The notes under the pieces were generated by a model, which worked only from the letters and a program-made list of their open reading frames with translations, made no database searches and was not told where the DNA came from. A stretch of DNA of 40,708 bases from Dehalococcoidia bacterium (GTDB taxonomy: Bacteria > Chloroflexota > Dehalococcoidia > SZUA-161), in assembly GCA_014874385.1 (NCBI GenBank), contig JACWAE010000017.1, forward strand, positions 1 through 40,708, given 5' to 3'. The position numbers and the translations under genes are program-made. How positions within the stretch are numbered: position 1 is the first letter of the stretch; each line of letters begins with the position of its first letter. Shown piece by piece: positions 33,647-40,708 of the stretch.

Positions 33647-33698
33647 AAGTCATAAAACGAGAGAATAAAAAGTTAAATTGTCATCACATTTCAGGCAA
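33647..33698. repeat. Upstream motif shared with 32359-32411
   Basis: Second copy of the AAGTCATAAAAC...ATCACATTTC motif, ~120 bp upstream of the PrsW-like start. On the minus strand both copies contain AAATGTGAT and GTTTTATGACTT, which could be a shared operator or promoter. Confidence 0.45.
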
Positions 33699-33773
33699 TA
33701 GCAGCCTTATGGCATAAATCAAGACAGGATGTCCGGTAGACAAAGGAATCGGAATGAGGAGTTCAGAAACACC

Positions 33774-33881
33774 TTTTCAACCCCCTTTGTCCCCCAGTCT
33801 TGGGGGATTTGGGGTTTGGGGGACACCCCCAAACCCCTGGCAGAGGGGCGAGTCCCCTCTGCACTCCCCGTTAGTAAACAA
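33774..33881 (+). repeat. Dispersed palindromic repeat, copy 2
   Basis: TTCAACCCCCTTTGTCCCCC, a CTTGGGGG arm, GACACCCCCAAACCCCTGG and CCCCTCTGCACTCC follow the same order as in the copies at 37671-37778 and, on the other strand, 20838-20950. It occupies much of the gap between the PrsW-like and HTH genes (33528-34007). Confidence 0.8.
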
Positions 33882-34007
33882 TCTCTCGGAGTTGGAGGTA
33901 CCGAGGGGTTACCAAAGTATCTGCAAGGAAAGTACCAACTGGTGATTACCTGACTGTTAAACTTGCGCTATGGTATACCAAATGCTCTTCTGAGAGAGTA
34001 AACAGAT

Positions 34008-34208
34008 ATGCCTGTAATGTTGGAAGGACAAAGTTATTACAGGACTGCTGAAGTCTGCCGGATTACCGGTATCAGCAGAAACACGCTTTTTCGCTGGATG
34101 AAGGAAGGTGCTATCATCGAACCGGCAAGCAGGGATTGGCGAGGATGGCGGCTTTTCAGTCAAACTCAGGTTGATAGACTGAAGTCGAAGACAGGCCGGT
34201 CGGAATGA
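34008..34208 (+). CDS. Small helix-turn-helix (MerR/excisionase-like) DNA-binding protein
   Basis: The 66-residue product contains YYRTAEVCRITGISRNTLFR followed by WMKEGAI and a C-terminal WRLFSQTQVDRLK. This is the winged helix-turn-helix seen in MerR-type N-termini and excisionases (HTH_17). It has no effector domain, so it probably binds DNA alone or as a dimer. It precedes the PilT-like gene by 61 bp in the same direction and could regulate it. Excisionase function in an element is possible, but it lies outside the tRNA-bounded segment. Confidence 0.75.
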   Translation: MPVMLEGQSYYRTAEVCRITGISRNTLFRWMKEGAIIEPASRDWRGWRLFSQTQVDRLKSKTGRSE

Positions 34209-34269
34209 GATTACGCGGTATGTAATCGAAATAGGTTCCTGATACAAAGACGTAGAAAAGAGGAATGCA

Positions 34270-35379
34270 ATGCGTGAACAGAAGATTTGCTCGTTGACCG
34301 ACCTCAAGACCTCATCAGTTCCTGGCGTGGAGATAAACGGGCTTCTAAAGGTATTGGTGGACAAAGGCGCTTCCGATTTGCACATCACGGTTCCCAGCCC
34401 GCCGGTACTTCGTATCGAAGGCGAGCTCATACCCCAGGAAGGCTTTCCCCCATTCACACCCAGGGATATACAGTCTATATTTGAGCAAATTACCACAGAT
34501 GAGCAGAAGGCAGCTTTTCACAGGGAATTAGAGCTGGATTTCGCCTACAGTATTCCAGGGCTTGCCCGATTCCGGGTCAACGTGCTGCAACAACGAGGCA
34601 CGATGAGTCTCGCCTTCCGGCGTATACCGTTCAAGGTCCCGTCTATCGATGAATTGGGCTTACCTGCGGTCTGCAAAGACCTTATTGTCAAGCCCAGAGG
34701 ACTGGTGCTGGTAACCGGCGCGGCTGGCAGCGGCAAGTCAACTACCCTGGCAGCCATGATCAATTATCTTAACGAGACCAAGAAGCGAAATGTTATCACT
34801 ATTGAAGACCCGATTGAATTCTTGTTCCGGAATAATAAGTGCATTATCCGGCAGCGAGACCTGGGTTACGATACCAAATCCTTCTACACTGCATTAGTTC
34901 ATGCTCTCCGCCATGATCCGGACGTGATTATAATCGGGGAGATGCGCGATTTGCCCACGATCAGTACAGCCATAACAGCGGCTGAAACAGGTCACCTTGT
35001 GCTTGGAACGATGCATACAGTAGATTCTGCACAGTCTATTGACCGTATTATCGATATTTTCCCTGCTGCTCAGCAGTCACAGGTTAGATTACAGTTGTCA
35101 CAGGTAATAGAAGCAGTGCTATCCCAGGTTCTCTTATCCCGTATCGACGGAGGCCGAATAGCTGCTTTTGAAATAATGCTGGCCACGAGCGGGATAAGAA
35201 GGCTCGTGCGCGAAGGCAAGGTCTTCGAAATACCTGCTAACCTGGAATCTGGTTCGTTAGAGGGGAAGCGGATTCTCGATCAAGCACTGGCTGAGCTAGT
35301 AAAAACAAATATTGTGGCTAAAGAAGAAGCTATGATGAAAAGCAGCAATCCAGCGAAGTTGAATGAGCTGCTTCGATAA
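34270..35379 (+). CDS. pilT: PilT-like retraction ATPase
   Basis: The 369-residue product matches PilT-type hexameric ATPases of type IV pili. It has an N-terminal PAS-like domain (LLKVLVDKGASDLHITVPSP) and Walker A GAAGSGKST (150-158). The Asp box around VITIEDPIEF, Walker B DVIIIGEMRD, the His box LGTMHTVDSA and IRRLVREGK, the counterpart of the PilT AIRNLIREGK motif, are also present. It lacks the tetracysteine of PilB. It would power pilus disassembly or a related secretion system. No other pilus gene is in the window, so it is an orphan. GAGGAATGCA precedes the ATG. Confidence 0.92.
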   Translation: MREQKICSLTDLKTSSVPGVEINGLLKVLVDKGASDLHITVPSPPVLRIEGELIPQEGFPPFTPRDIQSIFEQITTDEQKAAFHRELELDFAYSIPGLARFRVNVLQQRGTMSLAFRRIPFKVPSIDELGLPAVCKDLIVKPRGLVLVTGAAGSGKSTTLAAMINYLNETKKRNVITIEDPIEFLFRNNKCIIRQRDLGYDTKSFYTALVHALRHDPDVIIIGEMRDLPTISTAITAAETGHLVLGTMHTVDSAQSIDRIIDIFPAAQQSQVRLQLSQVIEAVLSQVLLSRIDGGRIAAFEIMLATSGIRRLVREGKVFEIPANLESGSLEGKRILDQALAELVKTNIVAKEEAMMKSSNPAKLNELLR

Positions 35380-35462
35380 TTATATGAGTTAGCCGCCCTT
35401 CTTTCTCCACGCAATACCCTCTCTGGGAAACAACCTCCGGTTCTGGGATGGGTAGATACGAA

Positions 35463-35600
35463 CTATTTTTGCTCCTCATTCTTTCGGCGAAGCTGCCATG
35501 CCTGGACTTTTCTCTCAATCCAAGCCCCTGCTCTACCTGCAAACAGCATGACTAAACCCATACCGCCGACTGTTACTATCAGCATTATCCATTTGCCCAT
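35463..35600 (-). CDS. Small single-pass membrane protein
   Basis: A 45-codon frame with AGAGGAT seven bases upstream of ATG 35600 encodes MGKWIMLIVTVGGMGLVMLF, then AGRAGAWIERKVQAWQLRRK and an acidic end. The layout is an N-terminal membrane helix followed by a basic amphipathic helix. Function unknown. It lies between the pilT-like gene and the methyltransferase gene. Confidence 0.55.
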   Translation of the reverse strand: MGKWIMLIVTVGGMGLVMLFAGRAGAWIERKVQAWQLRRKNEEQK

Positions 35601-35662
35601 AACGTCTATCCTCTAAGCTCTATTTTTACAGGTTTTCATTAGATTATATCAATCAGACCCAG

Positions 35663-36493
35663 CTATTTCGTCTGAATCCAGAAGGATAACCCTTCAGTGA
35701 GAGCGCGCGTGTTTGTCGCATCCCAGACAGGAGCCAGTATGCTGCTCAACTCCGCGTCATTGGTGATGAAAGCGTTAGGTAGAACGATGTCGCACTTATT
35801 ACTTTCTGCCAGTATGTAAACCGCCAGCAGATATTGTTCGGAATAGTAGTTTTTCCACCCTGTGGGGTAATCGTAAGGCAGGAAGATGTCGTGAAATTCC
35901 ACGAATACACCTGCCTTCAATCGGGGTAAAACATCCAGAAAGAAGACCGCGACATCCGAGTTCATGCAGCAGTGGTGTGAACCATCGACAAAAAGCATGT
36001 CTCCTGGTTCCAGTGCATCGAAAATGCTCAAATTCAAGTCTTCCAGAGGTTTGCGGACGATAGTATCGCAAATCGAGTCGATTTCTGCTCTGGGATAGGG
36101 GTCGATAGAGGCTATCTTTGTGCGCAGTTTATGGTTGATTATGGCCCTCCGGGCGAATTTTGTGGATCATCCTGAGCCTATTTCGAAATACCTTTCAGGG
36201 TTATGCAAACAGAGCAGCGAGAACAGGGTTACCGAGTCCAATGCCCCCAGCCAGTTGTTAAACCAGCAGGGTTCAGGGGATTCAGGCGGTATTTCGAGAG
36301 CGATGCCCAGGAAGTCTTCTTTGAACTGGAGAAAGCTTTCCAGGGTATGCCTGTATGCAGCTCTATTTCTATTGACTATCTCGTAGAGCCTGGCATGAGG
36401 GGGCTTCCCATATCCATATCTGGGATCGTGTTTTACCGGATATTCTAAATAGTAGGGTTGCGGTGCTGACAGAGCATACTTCTCTAGTGACAT
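35663..36493 (-). pseudogene. Class I SAM methyltransferase interrupted by an in-frame TGA
   Basis: The two halves are in the same frame. The N-terminal part starts at ATG 36493 (MSLEKYALSAPQPYYLEYPV) and ends at ERYFEIGSG, the SAM-binding motif I, where TGA occurs at 36167-36169. After it the frame reads STKFARRAIINHKLRTKIAS and IDPYPRAEID. It continues through DMLFVDGSHHCCMNSDV, VFVEFHDIFLPYDYP to the stop at 35663, as expected for Methyltransf_24-type enzymes. Asn is usual at the TGA position (GSGNST). The simplest reading is a nonsense or sequencing change; readthrough or recoding is possible. A full product would have 276 residues. The start lacks a strong Shine-Dalgarno site. Confidence 0.75.
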
Positions 36494-36562
36494 TTTCGTT
36501 ATTTAACTGTGCGGAGTGGCAGTTATCCCTATGAGACTGGATTACATGCACCTTGGGCGAAG

Positions 36563-37585
36563 CTATTTCTTCTTGTTCTCTCCTTTACCTTCGCTTTCCA
36601 TCCTGGCGAACCAGCCTCTGAGCATAGCTCTATTACTCAGTATATCTCTGGCTGCTGAATAGGGGTCCCGCTCACCCTTTTCCACCTGCTCACAGAGCGC
36701 TATCAGGTTCTCGTCCTTTTCCATCAGACTGGAAAGCCGCTCGCTGACCTCCTGCTCTATTGCTTGAATCAACTCCGCTCTCCGCTGCGTCTGACGCTGC
36801 TGGGAGAGCTGCCCCGTAGACTCGAGGACGCTGCGATGTCTTTCGATCTCTCGATAGAGTTCCTCTATGCCTACATTGTTGACCGCCTGGGTAGCCAGAA
36901 CCGGCACTTGCCAGTAAGAGTTCTTCGGATTCAGCGACAGCATTGCCTCAAGCTCCATGACCAGTTGGTCTGCCCCCGGCCGGTCTGCTTTGTTGACCAC
37001 GAAGATGTTGGCGATCTCCATCAGCCCAGCCTTCATGGTCTGTATGGCATCACCACCACCGGGGAACAGCACCACTACAGTGGTATCCACCATCTTCATG
37101 ATGTCCAGCTCGGTCTGGCCGACGCCGACGGTCTCTACTATGATGAGGTCTTTGCCGAAGGCATCCAGGAGCTTTATCACCGCCCGGGCGGCCCGGGGAA
37201 GCCCGCCGAGGCAGCCGCGGGTTGCCATGCTGCGAATGAAGACGCCCTCATCCAGATAGTGCTGTTGCATTCTTATACGGTCGCCGAGCACCGCTCCTCC
37301 GGAGAAGGGGCTGGTGGGGTCAACGGCTATTATCCCCACTGATAGCCCTTTACACCTGGCTATAGCGGTCAACCTGTCGACCAGGGTGCTTTTGCCACTG
37401 CCGGGAGGGCCGGTGATGCCGATGCTATACGCTCTGCCCGTTCTGGGAAGAATCGTTTTCATTATCTGAGGCACATCGGGGGCGTCCATTTCCACGAGGG
37501 TGATGAGTCGCGACAGGGACTGCTCTGCACCACAGAGCATATTCTCAACTAATTCCATAATACCGGTCTCCTCATTGCGTGCCAT
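36563..37585 (-). CDS. meaB: MeaB/ArgK-type G3E GTPase (B12 mutase chaperone)
   Basis: The 340-residue protein belongs to the MeaB family, GTPases that load adenosylcobalamin into acyl-CoA mutases and protect them. The Walker A IGITGPPGSGKSTLVDRL, SPFSGGAVLGDRIRM, IVETVGVGQTELDIM and NKADRPGADQL are all present. An alternative start at ATG 37558 (MELVENMLCG) has GAGGAG upstream and fits the family N-terminus better; the ATG at 37585 has only AGGA. It is 14 kb from the acyl-CoA mutase genes and outside the tRNA-bounded segment. It may serve that mutase or a methylmalonyl-CoA mutase elsewhere. Confidence 0.92.
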   Translation of the reverse strand: MARNEETGIMELVENMLCGAEQSLSRLITLVEMDAPDVPQIMKTILPRTGRAYSIGITGPPGSGKSTLVDRLTAIARCKGLSVGIIAVDPTSPFSGGAVLGDRIRMQQHYLDEGVFIRSMATRGCLGGLPRAARAVIKLLDAFGKDLIIVETVGVGQTELDIMKMVDTTVVVLFPGGGDAIQTMKAGLMEIANIFVVNKADRPGADQLVMELEAMLSLNPKNSYWQVPVLATQAVNNVGIEELYREIERHRSVLESTGQLSQQRQTQRRAELIQAIEQEVSERLSSLMEKDENLIALCEQVEKGERDPYSAARDILSNRAMLRGWFARMESEGKGENKKK

Positions 37586-37670
37586 CTGACGTATCCTGCA
37601 CCACGGTCTATATTAGCACCGTTTACCCCTTAGGCGCAATGATGAGTAAACGAGAGCGTTTAGCGACTCT

Positions 37671-37778
37671 TCTCAACCCCCTTAATCCCCCAATCTTGGG
37701 GGACTTTTAAGGTTGGGGGACACCCCCAAACCCCTGGCAAAGGGGCTCTGCCCCTCTGCACTCTCCAGTTGTCAAACG
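37671..37778 (+). repeat. Dispersed palindromic repeat, copy 3
   Basis: Closest to copy 2 (33774-33881): CTCAACCCCCTTAATCCCCC, CTTGGGGGAC, GGACACCCCCAAACCCCTGG and GGGGCTCTGCCCCTCTGCAC in the same order. It lies between trpB2 and meaB. Confidence 0.8.
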
Positions 37779-37790
37779 ACCTTAAGAGCG

Positions 37791-37817
37791 GGGGCGTCCG
37801 CCACAGGCGGACGCCCC
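37791..37817. repeat. Perfect 12-bp GC-rich hairpin
   Basis: GGGGCGTCCGCC-ACA-GGCGGACGCCCC is a perfect inverted repeat with a 3-base loop, 38 bp after the TrpB2 stop. It lacks a T tract. It may serve as a transcript end for the trp operon or be another dispersed palindrome beside copy 3. Confidence 0.65.
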
Positions 37818-37855
37818 TACAAGGGCTCTAATCTCAAGCTGAGCTGGTGAAGCAC

Positions 37856-39220
37856 CTACGCCGGTATCTTGGGCAGTTGCTTGAGTGCTTCTTCCACTTT
37901 CTCCTTGGGATATTCATAGTCCTCTAGCTGACCCGCGAGGTATTTCTCGTAGGCGCCCAGGTCGAAGTGCCCGTGTCCGCTCAGGGCAAGCAGTATGTTC
38001 TTCTTCTCGCCTGACTGTTTGCACTTGAGGGCTTCGTCGATAACTACTTTTATGGCGTGAGCCGGCTCGGGTGCCGGTATGATACCCTCTGCTTGTGCGA
38101 ATTGCACTGCTGCCTGGAAGGTGGCTATCTGGTTTACGGCACGCGCCTCGATGAACCCCAGCCTATGCAGATGGCAGATGATTGGCGCCATGCCATGATA
38201 GCGCAGGCCGCCGGCGTGTACCGGGGGAGGCACAAAGGAATGTCCCAGGGTGTACATCAGGGCAATCGGTGCCATGCCAGCTACATCGCCGTAGTCCCAG
38301 GCATAGATGCCTTTGGTGACAGTCGGGCAGGCTGTGGGCTCGACGCAGATGATTTGCAGCTTCGGCTTTTTCTTCTCGATTTTGTCCTTGACAAAGGGCA
38401 GGAGCATGCCGCCGAAATTCGAGCCGCCGCCGATGCAGCCCACGATGATATCAGGGTAGACACCTATCTTCTCGAGCTGCTTCTTGGATTCCTGTCCTAC
38501 GACGGTCTGATGAAGCAGCACGTGGTTTACCACGCTCCCCAGGGAGTAATGTGTGTCGTCGCGGCCGAAGGCATCCTCACAGGCCTCGCTGATGGCTATG
38601 CCCAGGCTGCCCGTAGAGTTCGGGTCTTCTTCCAAAATCTTGCGACCTACCTGTGTGTCCTGGCTGGGACTGGGCACTACCTTGGCCCCGAAGGTCTCCA
38701 TCAGTACCCGGCGATAAGGCTTCTGGTGATAGCTGACCTTCACCATATAGACCTTGCACTCCAGCCCGAAGAACTTGCAGGCCATAGACAGGGCACTGCC
38801 CCATTGACCTGCTCCGGTCTCTGTGGCCAGGCGCTTAATTCCCTCTTTTTTGTTGTAGTAAGCCTGGGCCACGGCAGTGTTGAGCTTGTGGCTGCCGGCC
38901 GGACTGACACCTTCGTATTTGTAGTAGATGTGTGCCGGGGTATCCAGCGCCTTTTCCAGTCGGAACGCCCGGATCATAGGTGTAGGTCTCCACATCTTGT
39001 AGATTTCCTGCACCTCCTCGGGTATCTCGATGTAGCGCTCTTTGCTGAACTCCTGCTCGTCGAGCGCCCCGGCAAATAGCGGAGGCGGCAGCCGCGTTAT
39101 CTCTTTGGTGCCCGGGTGACGCAGCGGCGGCAGAGGCTCCGGCAGGTCGGCCTGGATGTTGTACCAGGAAGTTGGCATCTCTTTCTCTGTCAAGATAACC
39201 TTTGTAGCTTGCTTGTCCAT
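37856..39220 (-). CDS. trpB2: TrpB2-type tryptophan synthase beta-like PLP enzyme
   Basis: The 454-residue product is longer at the N-terminus than canonical TrpB and matches the TrpB2 subgroup. It has [39 protein letters not shown], and PLP lysine Lys112 in [11 protein letters not shown]. The phosphate loop is [13 protein letters not shown] and the C-terminus [10 protein letters not shown]. TrpB2 condenses indole with serine to tryptophan but is generally thought not to form the tight TrpA complex. It follows trpA by 54 bp in the same direction. AAGGAGGAAG lies upstream of the start. Confidence 0.93.
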   Translation of the reverse strand: MDKQATKVILTEKEMPTSWYNIQADLPEPLPPLRHPGTKEITRLPPPLFAGALDEQEFSKERYIEIPEEVQEIYKMWRPTPMIRAFRLEKALDTPAHIYYKYEGVSPAGSHKLNTAVAQAYYNKKEGIKRLATETGAGQWGSALSMACKFFGLECKVYMVKVSYHQKPYRRVLMETFGAKVVPSPSQDTQVGRKILEEDPNSTGSLGIAISEACEDAFGRDDTHYSLGSVVNHVLLHQTVVGQESKKQLEKIGVYPDIIVGCIGGGSNFGGMLLPFVKDKIEKKKPKLQIICVEPTACPTVTKGIYAWDYGDVAGMAPIALMYTLGHSFVPPPVHAGGLRYHGMAPIICHLHRLGFIEARAVNQIATFQAAVQFAQAEGIIPAPEPAHAIKVVIDEALKCKQSGEKKNILLALSGHGHFDLGAYEKYLAGQLEDYEYPKEKVEEALKQLPKIPA

Positions 39221-39274
39221 TTCTTCCTCCTTTCATTTTTGGGACTTATCTGAAGCTTCCAGCTAACTCGGTTG

Positions 39275-40102
39275 CTACATAATTGGCCTCCTTTTTGTAT
39301 CTCGACTTTTACTATTGTTTTCGACTCGGTTGTTCAGAGCGTCCCTTAAGCTACCGACAAATGAGCGTACTTTCGAGGGGGCGTCCTTCTCTTCGAGCAA
39401 TTGTATCAGACGGCTGCCCACGATAACGCCATCGGCTATTTTAGCCACGCGCTGTGCCTGCTCTGCGGTGGATATGCCGAAGCCAACGCAGAGAGGCTGG
39501 CTTGTTCTCTGCCGTACTCTCAAGACGAAGCTTTCCAACTCTTTGGGCAGCTTATCCCGAGACCCTGTGACCCCGGTCATTGAGACCAGATAGATGAAGC
39601 CACGCGATCTCGCTGCTACCAGGTCGATGCGCTCATCGGTGCTCGTGGGCGCAAGCAGGTAGATCAGGTCGAGGCCATACTTTTGTGAAAAGCTCTCCAG
39701 TTCTGTTCCCTCCTCAGGGGGCAGGTCAGGGATGATTAGCCCGCTGACACCAGCTCGGGCGCAATCTTTACAAAAGGCATCCAGTCCGTAGCTAAACACA
39801 AGATTGTAGTATGTCATAAACACCATTGGTATATCAACCTTTGCCCTCAGCTTGCCAGCCACTTTGAGACAAAGCTCCGGTGTGACCCCATGCTGTAACG
39901 CCTGATGACTTGCTCTCTGTATGGTGGTGCCGTCAGCTAAGGGGTCCGAGAATGGTATGCCCAACTCCACGATGTCGCACCCCGAAGACGCTAACAGAGG
40001 GACTGTCTCCAGTGCAGTCTCTACAGAGGGATAGCCTACGGTGAGGTAGGTAATGAGCGCTTTATGCCCCGGCTTGGCAAAAGTGGTTTTGATATCGCTC
40101 AT
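39275..40102 (-). CDS. trpA: Tryptophan synthase alpha subunit
   Basis: The 275-residue TIM barrel cleaves indole-3-glycerol phosphate to indole and glyceraldehyde-3-phosphate. Catalytic Glu46 ([10 protein letters not shown]) and Asp57 (LADGTTIQ) correspond to Salmonella Glu49 and Asp60. [10 protein letters not shown] and GFGISTAEQ phosphate-binding motifs are present. Its ATG overlaps the trpB1 stop (ATGA), showing translational coupling with the canonical beta subunit. Confidence 0.95.
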   Translation of the reverse strand: MSDIKTTFAKPGHKALITYLTVGYPSVETALETVPLLASSGCDIVELGIPFSDPLADGTTIQRASHQALQHGVTPELCLKVAGKLRAKVDIPMVFMTYYNLVFSYGLDAFCKDCARAGVSGLIIPDLPPEEGTELESFSQKYGLDLIYLLAPTSTDERIDLVAARSRGFIYLVSMTGVTGSRDKLPKELESFVLRVRQRTSQPLCVGFGISTAEQAQRVAKIADGVIVGSRLIQLLEEKDAPSKVRSFVGSLRDALNNRVENNSKSRDTKRRPIM

Positions 40103-40708
40103 AGTTTCACCCCTAGCGCCTCAGCCGCAATAGAGATGTCCTTATCTCCCCGTCCTGAGATGTTAACTACTATGAGCTTGTCCCTGGGGAGCTCAGGTGC
40201 CATTTGGGCGGCATAATATACGGCGTGCGCTGACTCCAGGGCGGGGATAATGCCCTCGGTGTTAGATAGAAGCTGGAATCCCTCCAGTGCCTCTTTATCT
40301 GAGACCGCAACATATGTTGCTCGCCCTATATCTTTGTAGTAACTGTGCTCTGGCCCAACCCCGGGATAGTCCAGGCCTGGGGCAATACTTTTGGTATCGC
40401 TTATCTGTCCATGTTTGTCCTGCAACAGATATGATTTTGCTCCGTGGAGCACGCCGGGTCGGCCAACGACCAGGGTGGCAGCATGGTTGCCGTTTCCCAT
40501 GCCCCGGCCTGCCGCCTCGACTCCGATGAACTTTACACTCAAGTCATTGACGAAGGGGTGGAAGATGCCGATGGCATTGCTGCCTCCGCCCACGCAGGCA
40601 ACTATATAGTCGGGAAGTCTACCGTGAGATGTCATAATCTGCTCCTTGGTCTCTCGACCAATTATGGACTGGAAATCGCGCACTATCACGGGGTAGGGAT
40701 GGGGTCCG
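40099..40708 (-). CDS. trpB: Tryptophan synthase beta subunit (TrpB1), 5' end outside window
   Basis: The frame is open to the window edge and begins in [20 protein letters not shown], a conserved internal TrpB1 segment, so roughly the first half is missing. [17 protein letters not shown] (the PLP phosphate loop), [12 protein letters not shown] and the C-terminal [10 protein letters not shown] are intact. It converts indole and serine to tryptophan in complex with TrpA. It is the canonical type, and TrpA follows with a 4-bp overlap. Confidence 0.95.
   Translation of the reverse strand, partial: GPHPYPVIVRDFQSIIGRETKEQIMTSHGRLPDYIVACVGGGSNAIGIFHPFVNDLSVKFIGVEAAGRGMGNGNHAATLVVGRPGVLHGAKSYLLQDKHGQISDTKSIAPGLDYPGVGPEHSYYKDIGRATYVAVSDKEALEGFQLLSNTEGIIPALESAHAVYYAAQMAPELPRDKLIVVNISGRGDKDISIAAEALGVKL

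Noticed and set aside
34008..34208. Excisionase of the tRNA-Thr-bounded element
   Set aside because: It lies on the other side of the tRNA, outside the bounded segment, next to pilT; no integrase accompanies it.
36120..36170. Selenocysteine insertion at the methyltransferase TGA
   Set aside because: The downstream hairpin is only 4 bp with a 3-base loop, the residue is normally Asn rather than Cys, and no selenocysteine machinery is in the window; kept only as an open possibility.
38057..39079. 340-codon plus-strand frame opposite trpB2
   Set aside because: It mirrors the TrpB2 coding frame, has no ribosome site and no family features.

Overview
The window looks like a chromosomal segment of an anaerobic bacterium, most likely an uncultured Dehalococcoidia-type Chloroflexota. 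This rests on gene content (AmmeMemoRadiSam genes, a 46-residue DUF5679-type zinc ribbon, TrpB2, a lone PilT, many acyl-CoA genes) and is an inference; no rRNA or ribosomal marker is present. Base composition is near 50% GC, Shine-Dalgarno sites are mostly AGGAGG-like, and TTG, GTG and possibly CTG starts occur.

Layout. 1-2283 (minus): AMMECR1 (cut by the edge), MEMO1-like and AmrS-type radical SAM genes. 2453-5159: small membrane or charged proteins, an unrecognised 263-residue protein and a DegV protein. 5184-5227: a degraded 3' piece of tRNA-Thr. 5451-24278: a large acyl-CoA block. It holds a collapsed acyl-CoA dehydrogenase, an acyl-CoA ligase, a MaoC-like protein, a 4-hydroxybutyryl-CoA dehydratase-like radical enzyme, an SDR, a PPOX-fold protein, a thiolase beside an HMG-CoA-synthase-like/DUF35 fusion, a 2,4-dienoyl-CoA reductase-like flavoenzyme, a phytoene-desaturase-like flavoprotein, a two-subunit CoA-transferase/IpdAB-like enzyme, two crotonases and a two-subunit B12-dependent acyl-CoA mutase. 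24431-30443: cobyric acid synthase, a short DnaJ protein and a large repeat-bearing surface protein. 30640-31201: an IS1380-type transposase fragment and an intact tRNA-Thr(CGU). 31602-37585: nitroreductase, PrsW-like protease, an HTH protein, PilT-like ATPase, a methyltransferase gene split by an in-frame TGA, and a MeaB-type GTPase. 37856-40708 (minus): trpB1 (cut by the edge), trpA and a TrpB2-type second beta subunit.

How the genes fit together. The ligase can activate an acid. The dehydratase, crotonases, SDR, thiolase, dienoyl-CoA reductase and CoA-transferase-fold enzyme supply beta-oxidation-like and ring or chain processing steps. The B12 mutase supplies a carbon-skeleton rearrangement, with cobyric acid synthase and MeaB as likely support. 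Several enzymes lack residues that define the textbook reaction of their family: the mutase pocket, the HMG-CoA synthase triad, one crotonase glutamate and the CoA-transferase glutamate. The substrate is therefore probably not one of the well-known ones.

The acyl-CoA block sits exactly between the 3' side of tRNA-Thr and a direct-repeat copy of that tRNA's 3' half 26 kb away. This is the geometry of an old tRNA-targeted genomic island, although no integrase remains. Three copies of a roughly 110-bp palindromic repeat and other hairpin repeats are scattered between genes.
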